DNA of 57,656 bases. Origin: Bacteroidota bacterium (GTDB lineage Bacteria; Bacteroidota; Bacteroidia; Chitinophagales; Chitinophagaceae). Within the stretch, counting starts at the first letter, position 1, and each line of letters opens with the position of its first letter. A program made the position numbers and the translations under genes. The notes under the pieces are model-generated. The model ran no database searches. It was not told where the DNA came from and was given only the letters and a program-made list of their open reading frames with translations. Where the stretch lies: assembly GCA_005884665.1 (NCBI GenBank), contig VBAT01000044.1:96548-154203 (forward strand), written 5' to 3'. This document shows, one piece after another, positions 46,642 to 54,727 of the stretch.

Positions 46642-49449
46642 ATGAGAAAAATATTCCTTTCGGCCAGCTTTATTTTGTTTACCATTTTATCCTTTGGCCA
46701 GAAGAATGGCACGATCAGGGGCATCGCCTTTGATACTATTTCCAAACAACCAGTGACAGGTGCAACCGTTACCGTTGTTGAAAAAAAGGACTCCTCACTT
46801 GTTTCGTTTACGATGACCGACAATTCGGGAAACTTTGAGCTCAGCGGTATTCACAACGGGGAATACCGGTTAATGATCACTCACGTCAATTATCACACGA
46901 CCAACAAGATTTTTACGATCAATGATGACAATAAGAGCCGGGATTTTGGCAACATCACGATGAACGATAAAAATAAAGTGCTGGAAGAAGTAGTGGTGAC
47001 CAACGATGCTCCGCCCGTGACCATGGTGGGCGATACGGTTCAGTACAATGCCGGTTCCTTTAAGGTTCAGCCAAATGCGAGTGTAGAACAGTTACTGAAA
47101 AAACTTCCCGGGGTAAAAGTAGAAAAGGACGGAACCGTGAAAGCCCAGGGAGAAAAGGTAAGCAAGGTGCTGGTGGATGGAAAAGAGTTCTTTGGCAATG
47201 ATCCCAAGATAGCCACCAAGAACCTGCCTGCTGATGCAGTAGATAAAGTACAGGTTTATGATAAGCAAAGTGACCAGGCGCAGCTTACCGGGTTTGAAGA
47301 TGGCAACTATGAAAAAACGATCAATCTCAAGCTGAAAAAGGATAAGAAAAAAGGTGTGTTTGGAAAAGTCACTGCCGGTGGCGGCGATAATGAACGTTAT
47401 TCAGGGAAATTTAATGTCAATTCATTTAAAGGAGCCAGGCAAATGTCGGCTATCGGCATGGCCAATAATATCAATGCCGAAGGTTTCTCCTTTATGGACA
47501 TCTTAAATTTTACCGGGGAACTGGCCCGGATGCAGAAAGGCGGAGGAGGAAATATCAGTATCAATATGTCCGGGGCTGATGCATCTGCCATGGGGCTTAA
47601 TGGGGGCAACAACGGCGGCATCAATACGGCCTGGGGTGGCGGTTTCAACTATAATAATATTATCGGGACGAAAGCCGATCTGCAAAGCAATTATTTTTAT
47701 AACCACTATAACCCGGTTATGGAAAAGCATCTTAACCGACAGTACCTGTTTGGCAGCAATAACCGGTACGCGCAGAACTCATTTTCTGATAATGTGAACA
47801 ATAGTCACCGGTTTAACATGAACCTGCTTTACCAGATCGATTCAACTACTTCGTTGCGGATCATTCCCTCGCTTAGCCTTCAGCAAACAAAAAACCAGTC
47901 AAAGACAGATTACCGGACCGTTCGACCTGATAATTTCCTGGTCAATGACGGGATAAGTAATAATCTTGTAAACAATGACGGGTTTAATTTTCGCAATGAT
48001 CTTATTTTCCGTAAAAAATTCAAACGCAAAGGCAGGACATTCTCGCTTAGTCTTCAGACCAGCGTGAATGAGAGCGAGGGAGATGGCCGATTGACCTCTA
48101 TCACCAATTTCTATGATGGACCAGGCCAAAAAGATACCCTCAACCAGGAAAGCAACAGCAACGGCAATCTCCGTAGCTATAATGCAAGAGCTGTATACAC
48201 CGAACCTTTATTCAAGAGATCGCTGATGGAGTTTAGCGTTGGCAAAAGCAACAGCCGAAGCCGGTCGGATATAACCACCTACGATTTCAACCGGCAGACA
48301 AAAAAGTTTGATGATCTCAACGATCTTCAGACCAATGACTACCGGAATGATTATGGCTTTACCAATGCAGGCGTACGTGTGCGTACACAAATGAAAAAGT
48401 ACAATTATGCCATCGGTGTTACCTGGCAACAGGCCGGACTGGACGGGAAAGTGGTCAGTGGTGTTAAGGATTCGGTGATTGGAAAAACGTTTCGCAACCT
48501 GTTGCCCAATGCAAGATTCCAGTATTATATTTCCCGTTTCAAAACCTTTTCGATTACTTATGGAGCCAATACGAACCAGCCTTCAATGTCGCAGCTCCAG
48601 CCGGTTCCCGATCTTACCGATCGTCTGAATATCCGTTTCGGTAATCCATATCTGAAGCAGGAATACACACATAATGTACAGGCCAACCTGAGCCTTCTGA
48701 GCCCTTATAAAAGCAAAAACCTTTTTCTATTCCTGACAATGCAGGCCACCCGCAACAAGATCGTGAATTATGATTCACTGAACCAGCAAACAGGGATTCG
48801 TTATTCAACACCCGTCAATGTGAACGGCGTCTATAATGTCAATAGCAATATCAGCTACAGCATGCCGGTCCGTTTTCTCAAGGGCTCGCTGGAACTGGGA
48901 GGACGCCTGGGTTATTTAAAGGGAAAACAATTCGTTAATTCACTGGAAAACGGAACAAGGACCTGGATGGCTGGACCGGAAATAAGCCTGGACATGAATC
49001 CACATGATAAGGTTAATATGTCATTGGGATATGAGATGGATTACAATACGACAAAGTACTCATTACAGTCAGGCATGAACAATAGCTATCTCTCCTATGA
49101 GTATAATGCCTCATTCGACTGGCAGCTTCCGAAACAGTTTTTCCTTTCAACCTCGTTTGCTTATACTGTCAATAGCCAGCGGGCAGCAGGGTTCAATACC
49201 AGGGTGCCGATCTGGGATGCGAGCATTGCCAAACAATTCCTTCACTATAATCGCGGCGAGCTGAAATTCAGCGCTACCGACCTGTTGAACAAAAATGTGA
49301 TCGTCAGCCGCAATACTAATTCAGGGTATATTGAAGACAGCCGGGTAAGCTCATTGCGCCGGTTCTTCATGCTGAGCTTTACGTATAGTTTGAGCAAGAC
49401 CGGCTTGAACAATGCTGGAGGTGGAGGAATGAGGATGATAATGAGGTAG
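46642..49449 (+). CDS. Outer-membrane beta-barrel receptor (OMP_b-brl_3 type), paralog 2
   Basis: From 46642 (MRKIFLSASFILFTILSFGQ) the product is 935 residues, with the same domain order as paralog 1: signal, carboxypeptidase-like domain, plug ([64 protein letters not shown]) and barrel. A glycine-rich loop (KGGGGN ... GGNNGG) lies in the same place. The tail is short (NNAGGGGMRMIMR). The plug motifs are nearly identical to those of paralog 1 while the barrels differ, which suggests different ligands. Confidence 0.9.
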   Translation: MRKIFLSASFILFTILSFGQKNGTIRGIAFDTISKQPVTGATVTVVEKKDSSLVSFTMTDNSGNFELSGIHNGEYRLMITHVNYHTTNKIFTINDDNKSRDFGNITMNDKNKVLEEVVVTNDAPPVTMVGDTVQYNAGSFKVQPNASVEQLLKKLPGVKVEKDGTVKAQGEKVSKVLVDGKEFFGNDPKIATKNLPADAVDKVQVYDKQSDQAQLTGFEDGNYEKTINLKLKKDKKKGVFGKVTAGGGDNERYSGKFNVNSFKGARQMSAIGMANNINAEGFSFMDILNFTGELARMQKGGGGNISINMSGADASAMGLNGGNNGGINTAWGGGFNYNNIIGTKADLQSNYFYNHYNPVMEKHLNRQYLFGSNNRYAQNSFSDNVNNSHRFNMNLLYQIDSTTSLRIIPSLSLQQTKNQSKTDYRTVRPDNFLVNDGISNNLVNNDGFNFRNDLIFRKKFKRKGRTFSLSLQTSVNESEGDGRLTSITNFYDGPGQKDTLNQESNSNGNLRSYNARAVYTEPLFKRSLMEFSVGKSNSRSRSDITTYDFNRQTKKFDDLNDLQTNDYRNDYGFTNAGVRVRTQMKKYNYAIGVTWQQAGLDGKVVSGVKDSVIGKTFRNLLPNARFQYYISRFKTFSITYGANTNQPSMSQLQPVPDLTDRLNIRFGNPYLKQEYTHNVQANLSLLSPYKSKNLFLFLTMQATRNKIVNYDSLNQQTGIRYSTPVNVNGVYNVNSNISYSMPVRFLKGSLELGGRLGYLKGKQFVNSLENGTRTWMAGPEISLDMNPHDKVNMSLGYEMDYNTTKYSLQSGMNNSYLSYEYNASFDWQLPKQFFLSTSFAYTVNSQRAAGFNTRVPIWDASIAKQFLHYNRGELKFSATDLLNKNVIVSRNTNSGYIEDSRVSSLRRFFMLSFTYSLSKTGLNNAGGGGMRMIMR

Positions 49450-49534
49450 AGCGGAGGGTGAGGCCGTTATCGCGACTATGACAAACACCAAATCCTAACT
49501 CCTAATTCTCAGAATGACCCAACTGAGACATTGC

Positions 49535-51484
49535 TCATGCCATGTCCTGATTTCTTGTCAACTGGATATTTTGAACGGGCTGGTAGATTAGTGGCACGTG
49601 TTCCACTTCGACATCGCTCTTATCCAGACCAAATGCTTTTTCGTCGCTTTGTCCCAATTCTTTCAGGAAAAAATAAGAATTGAGAAGGATGCCTTCTTTT
49701 AACGCAAACTCATTTTCGACCGAAAGGAATTTTTCAATTACCACGAATTTATAGTCTGGTTGGGCATTATATTTTGTTGAACCGTCAGGACGGATATGAA
49801 GGTTCAGTTCTTTTTGAGCGACCAACTCCTGTACGATCTTTTTAAAATACAATTCTGTTTTGGGTTGAATGCGAAACCCCGCATGAATAGTCACTTTGAT
49901 CACCTTGTCGTCAATAAGCTCGGAGACATCATAGCTAAGCGTATAAGGTTCCGTTGTACGGTTTATATGGACAAACCAGTACACATCGGCCCGTTTCGGT
50001 TTTTTTGAAAATATAGAGTTTATTATTTTTTCTTCTACCTGGTTCCAGATATTGGCTTTGGTAAGATAAATGAGATGTGTAGAAAACTTAGGTATGTTGT
50101 CGTCTTCGCTAAGCTCCTTTATGACCGGGGCATACTTACCGAGGTCAACAAAGCGCGTAAATCGATTGTTGATCTTTCTTGCGAAATACCAAATGTACAT
50201 GGTCATAAAAATGAAGAATTCAAAAAACAGGAACATCCATCGTTGTTTGATCTTGGCGATATTGGCAACGAAAAAAGAAGTTTCCGTAATGACAAAGACC
50301 AACAGCAGAACAAGAACCAGCCACCTGTTCCATTTTAATTTGTATAGAAGAAAATAGCTAAGTAAAATAGTGGTCATCATCATGGCAACAGTGATGGAAA
50401 AACCATAGGCCGCTTCCATATGGGTAGATGAGCGGAAATACAGGATCATGCCGATACATCCCAGCCACAGTATTATGTTCACGCTTGGTATATAGATCTG
50501 GCCTTTGAGATTGGATGGTTGTCTTACGCTCACCCTCGGCCAAAAGTTGAGGTTCATAGCTTCGCTGATCAGCGTGTAGGAACCACTGATCAATGCCTGT
50601 GAAGCGATAATGGTAGCAGTTGTAGCAATTATGATCCCGGCGACAAGAAACCAGTGAGGCATCATTTCAAAAAACGGGTTGCGATCCTGGAGGAATGGCT
50701 GACCCTGGTGCATGAGCCAGGCCGCCTGGCCCAGGTAATTTGCAACCAGGCAGATCTTTACAAATATCCATGTGATCCTGATGTTGCGGATGCCACAGTG
50801 ACCAAGATCGGAATATAATGCTTCCGCTCCCGTTGTACACAAAAACACCGCCCCCAACAGCCAAAACCCATTCGGGTACTGGGTTAGAAGCCTGTAACCG
50901 TAGTAAGGATTTAATGCTCTTATGACATCCGGGAAAAGCATCACCTGGCTGATACCGGTAACCAGCAACAGGGAAAACCAGACTACCATAACCGGTCCGA
51001 ATGAAACTCCAACTTTTTGTGTGCCGAACCGCTGAAAGAAAAAAAGCAGTGACAGGATAATGATGACAATCGGAACCGTAGGTAGGCCTGGCACCACCAT
51101 TTCAAAACCCTCCACGGCGGATGCAACGGATATGGGCGGAGTAATGATTCCGTCAGCTAATAGCGTCGTGGCGCCAAGAATGGTTGGGATCACCAGTTTT
51201 TTTCCATAACGGCGAACGAGCGCATATAATGAAAATATTCCGCCTTCGCCATCGTTATCGGCTTTCAATGTAAGCCAGATATATTTGACTGTCGTTTGGA
51301 ATACGAGAGTCCAAAAGATACAGGAAACTCCTCCAAATACTAGTGTTTCATCAATATGCCTGTTACCAACAATCGCTTTCAATACATATAAAGGACTGGT
51401 GCCAATATCGCCATAGATAATTCCAAGCGCCACCAGCAATGAGGCAATAGTTATCCTGCCCGAATGAGTCGTATCCGGTTTCAT
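49535..51484 (-). CDS. kup: KUP/HAK/KT-family potassium uptake permease
   Basis: Kup imports potassium with protons. The 649-residue protein starts ITIASLLVALGIIYGDIGTSPLYVLKAIVG, the family signature with the conserved GDIGTSPLY. About twelve membrane helices fill residues 10-430, including GATTLLADGIITPPISVASAVEG. A cytosolic C-terminal domain covers about 440-649. It is the last gene of an operon with a sensor kinase and regulator (24-base gap), and those genes resemble KdpD/KdpE. Confidence 0.95.
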   Translation of the reverse strand: MKPDTTHSGRITIASLLVALGIIYGDIGTSPLYVLKAIVGNRHIDETLVFGGVSCIFWTLVFQTTVKYIWLTLKADNDGEGGIFSLYALVRRYGKKLVIPTILGATTLLADGIITPPISVASAVEGFEMVVPGLPTVPIVIIILSLLFFFQRFGTQKVGVSFGPVMVVWFSLLLVTGISQVMLFPDVIRALNPYYGYRLLTQYPNGFWLLGAVFLCTTGAEALYSDLGHCGIRNIRITWIFVKICLVANYLGQAAWLMHQGQPFLQDRNPFFEMMPHWFLVAGIIIATTATIIASQALISGSYTLISEAMNLNFWPRVSVRQPSNLKGQIYIPSVNIILWLGCIGMILYFRSSTHMEAAYGFSITVAMMMTTILLSYFLLYKLKWNRWLVLVLLLVFVITETSFFVANIAKIKQRWMFLFFEFFIFMTMYIWYFARKINNRFTRFVDLGKYAPVIKELSEDDNIPKFSTHLIYLTKANIWNQVEEKIINSIFSKKPKRADVYWFVHINRTTEPYTLSYDVSELIDDKVIKVTIHAGFRIQPKTELYFKKIVQELVAQKELNLHIRPDGSTKYNAQPDYKFVVIEKFLSVENEFALKEGILLNSYFFLKELGQSDEKAFGLDKSDVEVEHVPLIYQPVQNIQLTRNQDMA

Positions 51485-51508
51485 CGTAATGATTTTATCG
51501 TTGATGGA

Positions 51509-52195
51509 TTATTCCCTGGCAACAAATCGATATCCTACACCCGACTCTGTAAGAATATGAGCGGGCCGGTTTGGATCGATTTCTATTTTTTTCCTTAGTT
51601 GTGCAATGAATACTCTTAAATATTGCGACTGGTTTATAAAACCCGGTCCCCATACCTCCCGCAAAAGATACTGGTGCGTCAACACCTTCCCTTCATGCTG
51701 GGCAAGCAATGCAAGCAGTGAATATTCCGTCGACGTAAGTTTTACCAGCTCATCATTCTTTTTAACTGTTCTTCCGGCAAGATCTATCTGCAACTCATTG
51801 CAATCGATAACAGCATGTCCATTGGAGGATGTTGGATTTCGTAACACTGACCGGATGCGCGCCAACAACTCACCGGTCCTGAATGGTTTAATAAGATAAT
51901 CATTGGCGCCATTATCCAGCGCCCTGACTATGTCTTCTTCATTACTTTGAACTGAAAGAATGATGATTGGCCTGGTATACCATTCGCGCAACTTTTCCAG
52001 TACCCTGTGCCCGTTCTCATCCGGCAACCCGAGATCAAGAATAACCAGGTCGGGTGGATGACTGGCGGCAATCCTTAATCCCTCTTTGGCGGATGGTGCT
52101 GACACGACAGCATAATCATTACTTTCCATCGTGATCTCCAACAACCTTCTTATCTGGCTCTCGTCATCTATGATCAACACTTCCGGGTTATTCAT
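51509..52195 (-). CDS. KdpE-like OmpR-family response regulator
   Basis: The 228-residue protein has a receiver domain with Asp10-Asp11, phospho-acceptor Asp54 in LVILDLGLPDENG and Lys103 in YLIKPF, then an OmpR-type winged helix (LTSTEYSLLALLAQHEGKVLTHQYLLREVWG ... YLRVFIAQLRKKIE). LGLPD and HQYLLREVWG are typical of KdpE. The start overlaps the kinase gene end by eight bases, showing translational coupling. It probably controls its own operon including kup. Confidence 0.93.
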   Translation of the reverse strand: MNNPEVLIIDDESQIRRLLEITMESNDYAVVSAPSAKEGLRIAASHPPDLVILDLGLPDENGHRVLEKLREWYTRPIIILSVQSNEEDIVRALDNGANDYLIKPFRTGELLARIRSVLRNPTSSNGHAVIDCNELQIDLAGRTVKKNDELVKLTSTEYSLLALLAQHEGKVLTHQYLLREVWGPGFINQSQYLRVFIAQLRKKIEIDPNRPAHILTESGVGYRFVARE

Positions 52196-53324
52196 TTTTC
52201 AGGTTTTTTATATAAGAAACTTCTGTGGGAATTTCAATAGTGAACCTGGCTCCATGCGGCACATTCTCCAGAATCACAATTCCCCGGTGCGCCTCCACAA
52301 ATCCTTTTACAATTGAAAGACCCAAACCTGTCCCACCGGTCTTTGAATTTTTTAACCGGTAAAATTTATCAAACACTTTCTCCAATTCGTCCTCCGGAAA
52401 TCCTGGCCCCCTGTCTTCGATGATCAGCGTGAGGTAATCATTTTCCCGGGCTATGCGACTTTGCATTGTATCGTCCGGGTCCAGTTGGTAGATCCTGTTA
52501 CTATTGTTTTTGGCAATGATGTATAGTTCGGAAAATTCTGGTGTATATATCGTTGCATTGTAAACGAGATTATAAAGGACCTGTTCGATCAAGCCGTAAT
52601 CCAGCTTATAAAGAGGAAGGTTCTCTTCGATCATTATCTTCAGGTCATAGTTTTTCAGGTTTGCTTCCAACCTGTTCACCACGGCATAAATCATTTCATT
52701 AATATCACACCAGTCTTTTTTGGGCTGTATAAAACCGGATTCAAGCCGGGACATGCTTAACAGGTTTTCCACCTGGCGGTTCAACCTTAAGGAAGCCATG
52801 GATATTTCGACCACCAGGTTCCTTTTATTCACATCGGAAAGCCGGCGCGGTTCATTTAACAGATTATCGGCCGCACCAACGATCGTCGCGAGAGGTGTTT
52901 TCAACTCATGCGAAAGGGAGTTGAGCAAAGTATTGTAAAGTTTGATCGTATTGGCTTTTTCTTCTTTTTGCCTTGCAAGCTTTTCAAACCTTCTAATGCG
53001 ATGGGTTAAAATTGAATTGATCAACGCTATTACGAAATACATCAATAACAGTAATGCGTCTTCTGCCGAAGTCACCCTGAACGTAAAACGCGGGGGAATA
53101 AAAAAGAAATCCCAGGTCAGTGCACTCAATAAAGCAGCAAGCAATACAGGAATAATGTCGAATATGACAGCGATCAGTGAAACGGCCAGCAAAAGAACAA
53201 AAGCAGGCATCTTATACGATATGACGCCCTGGAACAAAAAACAAATGCCGGCTATACACAAAATAAATCCAGCGCTTAGTAAGCATTGAGTAACCCGGCT
53301 GATCTTGTATAAGTTAAATGACAC
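52188..53324 (-). CDS. KdpD-like sensor kinase lacking the N-terminal cytosolic sensor domains
   Basis: The 378-residue protein starts directly with the four-helix DUF4118 membrane domain of KdpD (about 12-108, including the WDFFFIPPRFTFRV loop). HisKA follows with His139 in SLSHELKTPLATIVGAADNL, then HATPase with an NLVYNATIY N-box, DRGPGF and GLGLSIV. Full KdpD is about 900 residues; the usual N-terminal KdpD and UspA domains are absent. Potassium or turgor sensing through the membrane part is inferred. Transcription starts from TACCTTTG at 53343. Confidence 0.92.
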   Translation of the reverse strand: MSFNLYKISRVTQCLLSAGFILCIAGICFLFQGVISYKMPAFVLLLAVSLIAVIFDIIPVLLAALLSALTWDFFFIPPRFTFRVTSAEDALLLLMYFVIALINSILTHRIRRFEKLARQKEEKANTIKLYNTLLNSLSHELKTPLATIVGAADNLLNEPRRLSDVNKRNLVVEISMASLRLNRQVENLLSMSRLESGFIQPKKDWCDINEMIYAVVNRLEANLKNYDLKIMIEENLPLYKLDYGLIEQVLYNLVYNATIYTPEFSELYIIAKNNSNRIYQLDPDDTMQSRIARENDYLTLIIEDRGPGFPEDELEKVFDKFYRLKNSKTGGTGLGLSIVKGFVEAHRGIVILENVPHGARFTIEIPTEVSYIKNLKNE

Positions 53325-53342
53325 TGTGTTTGCTTATCAACA

Positions 53343-53350
53343 CAAAGGTA
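53343..53350 (-). promoter_or_regulatory. -7 promoter element of the KdpD-like operon (TACCTTTG)
   Basis: The minus strand reads TACCTTTG 18 bases before the kinase ATG. A strong -33 TTG is missing; TTATACCCC stands there instead. Confidence 0.65.
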
Positions 53351-53356
53351 GATTAT

Positions 53357-53397
53357 GGGGTATAAGGAAAATATAAAATGAAAGCCGAGGGGTATAA
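53357..53397 (-). promoter_or_regulatory. Duplicated TTATACCCC motif upstream of the KdpD-like operon
   Basis: Read on the minus strand, TTATACCCC occurs at 53389-53397 and again at 53357-53365, 32 bases (about three helical turns) apart. The proximal copy lies six bases before the -7 element. This arrangement suits an activator binding as two dimers on one face of the DNA; the regulator of the operon is the natural candidate. Confidence 0.45.
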
Positions 53398-53618
53398 AGA
53401 TTTTATTAAGATGAAGGCGAAAGGCTAATCATTTGAATCGTTATTCCGGCTTTTTAAAAAGATTCGAATGGAGCCGAGTATCATATCCAACCCGTGTCTT
53501 TGGTTTTGAAAAAGAGTGAACGGGCGAAATAACTGGTAGCTGCCAGACAAGCAGAAAAAGTAAAAGCCTGGGTGATCTCTGGTTTGATCTTTTCGATTGA
53601 ATTTTATTTGATTCTTGT

Positions 53619-53634
53619 CCCGCCAGTTGGCGGG
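53619..53634. repeat. Short hairpin CCCGCC-AGTT-GGCGGG
   Basis: Six perfect GC pairs with a four-base loop, flanked by TTCTTGT and ATTGGATCTTG. It resembles a common intergenic hairpin word and lacks a T-run. Confidence 0.45.
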
Positions 53635-53673
53635 ATTGGATCTTGTATTTTATTAGTTGATCATAGTATAGAC

Positions 53674-53703
53674 ACAAAAAAATCCTTCGCAAGGGAAGGA
53701 TTT
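53674..53703 (-). terminator. Intrinsic terminator of the GLPGLI gene
   Basis: AAATCCTTC (53680-53688) pairs perfectly with GAAGGATTT (53695-53703); on the minus strand the hairpin is followed by a seven-T run. It begins 21 bases after the stop of the GLPGLI gene. Confidence 0.85.
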
Positions 53704-53723
53704 GCTTTATTATTTTGAATGTT

Positions 53724-54521
53724 TTAATTCCTCACCCTGAACTGCATATTCCCCCCATTGTTCTTCTGCATTTCCTCCATCATCTTATTCATTTCGGTGC
53801 GGAATTCTTCGCGGGTATAGTGTTTTTTGCCTGTCGGCTCTTTTATGCTGGCGAGATCCGCCTTCGGAGATATTTCAGTCGCCCTGAACGTTTGCCGGCC
53901 ATTGGCTACATCCATCTCGAGTATTAACCCCGGCAACTGCCCCTGGTATTCGGCAGGCCCGGCAGATACGGGTATGTCGGAAGCGAACCAGGCTACAACA
54001 ACCGCAGTGTCCTCAACCTGTTTTCTTTCCATTTTTCCATTTTCCATTGACATCTGCATACGGGAGCTCGTTTGAGTAGCCGTTGCTTTCATGCAATTAT
54101 GGTTTAATATCATTTTGGTTTCGCCAGTCATTTTCCATTTTAGCGGCCGGCTACTATCGTCAATGATGAATTTTTTATCGAACACTTCACGTTGCTCAGT
54201 CCTTTTACCTGTTGATAGATCATTGTACAGTATATCATCCGTTCCACCGCCAAACATGCGGATCTGCACACCGCCACCACCAAATCCATCATCTTCCTGT
54301 TCTCTTTCCGCCTGCTTCCACAATGATTTATTGTTGCCAAACGTCAATTCGAAATTATCGGTCCTTGATTTAGGCAACATATTCTGCATTTCTTCGTGGC
54401 CGTCGTTCATACGTATCTGGATCTGGGAAACACGTTCGTAAGTGACTTTGCCTTCTTTCATCTGTGCCTGAGATAGTGCTGTGACTAATACCATTCCGCC
54501 GGCGATCAGTATTTTCTTCAT
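53724..54521 (-). CDS. GLPGLI-family secreted protein
   Basis: A 265-residue exported protein with signal peptide MKKILIAGGMVLVTALSQAQ. It keeps the family's middle motif as QLPGLILEM and the early KVTYERVSQIQ strand; VVAWFASDIPVSAGPAEY precedes the motif as usual. A Gly-Met-rich stretch (FGGGGVQIRMFGGG) and a Met-rich tail (MNKMMEEMQKNNGGNM) stand out. The family occurs only in Bacteroidota, is often found near outer-membrane receptors, and has no known function. It is divergent from the RprXY-like two-component system, which may regulate it. Confidence 0.88.
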   Translation of the reverse strand: MKKILIAGGMVLVTALSQAQMKEGKVTYERVSQIQIRMNDGHEEMQNMLPKSRTDNFELTFGNNKSLWKQAEREQEDDGFGGGGVQIRMFGGGTDDILYNDLSTGKRTEQREVFDKKFIIDDSSRPLKWKMTGETKMILNHNCMKATATQTSSRMQMSMENGKMERKQVEDTAVVVAWFASDIPVSAGPAEYQGQLPGLILEMDVANGRQTFRATEISPKADLASIKEPTGKKHYTREEFRTEMNKMMEEMQKNNGGNMQFRVRN

Positions 54522-54540
54522 AATAGTTTTTGTTTTAAGC

Positions 54541-54548
54541 CAAAGCTA
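54541..54548 (-). promoter_or_regulatory. -7 promoter element of the GLPGLI gene (TAGCTTTG)
   Basis: The minus strand reads TAGCTTTG, a full TAnnTTTG match, 19 bases before the ATG at 54521. Confidence 0.6.
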
Positions 54549-54571
54549 ATAGCCCCGGTTGGTAGGATAAG

Positions 54572-54606
54572 TTAAGCCACCTTTCATTAAGGTTAATAAA
54601 CGTTAA
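54572..54606. promoter_or_regulatory. Cluster of four TTAA words between two divergent promoters
   Basis: TTAA occurs at 54572, 54587, 54593 and 54603, mostly as (G)TTAAG or (G)TTAAT, between the -7 elements at 54541 (minus) and 54636 (plus). The cluster could be the binding site of the neighbouring OmpR-type regulator on both promoters. AT richness alone could also produce it. Confidence 0.3.
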
Positions 54607-54635
54607 TACAGGCAAAATGACCGGGGATATCGGGC

Positions 54636-54643
54636 TACATTTG
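54636..54643 (+). promoter_or_regulatory. -7 promoter element of the OmpR-type two-component operon (TACATTTG)
   Basis: TACATTTG is a full match and identical to the gcvT element. The leader to the ATG at 54728 is about 80 bases and contains a family A repeat fragment. Confidence 0.6.
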
Positions 54644-54688
54644 TAAACGCCAAGAGATTAAAGGAGAGAAAGAGGTATCCTTGTAGGA

Positions 54689-54710
54689 TTCGTTGCGGCG
54701 TTGCGTGAAA
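54689..54710. repeat. Half copy of family A repeat in the kinase leader
   Basis: TTCGTTGCGGCGTTGCG is identical to the reverse complement of part of the repeat at 7262-7341, where it continues CCGCGTGAC; here it continues TGAAA. A TTG start candidate at 54701 lies inside it and was rejected. Confidence 0.55.
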
Positions 54711-54727
54711 TAAATGAATCAACAGGC

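Larger units (their letters stand above)
53325..53723. other. Gene-free stretch: kinase promoter region, hairpins, terminator
   Basis: It holds a TACCTTTG promoter (53343-53350), two GGGGTATAA words (53357, 53389), a CCCGCC-AGTT-GGCGGG hairpin (53619-53634) and the terminator of the GLPGLI gene (53674-53703). An 83-codon minus-strand frame (53441-53692) overlaps the hairpins and looks non-coding. Confidence 0.6.

Noticed and set aside
53441..53692. 83-codon minus-strand open frame
   Set aside because: It overlaps a hairpin repeat and a terminator stem, has no promoter or export pattern, and reads like translated intergenic sequence.
54701..54727. Upstream start (TTG) for the RprX-like kinase
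   Set aside because: It lies inside a dispersed repeat; the ATG at 54728 is followed directly by the expected membrane helix.
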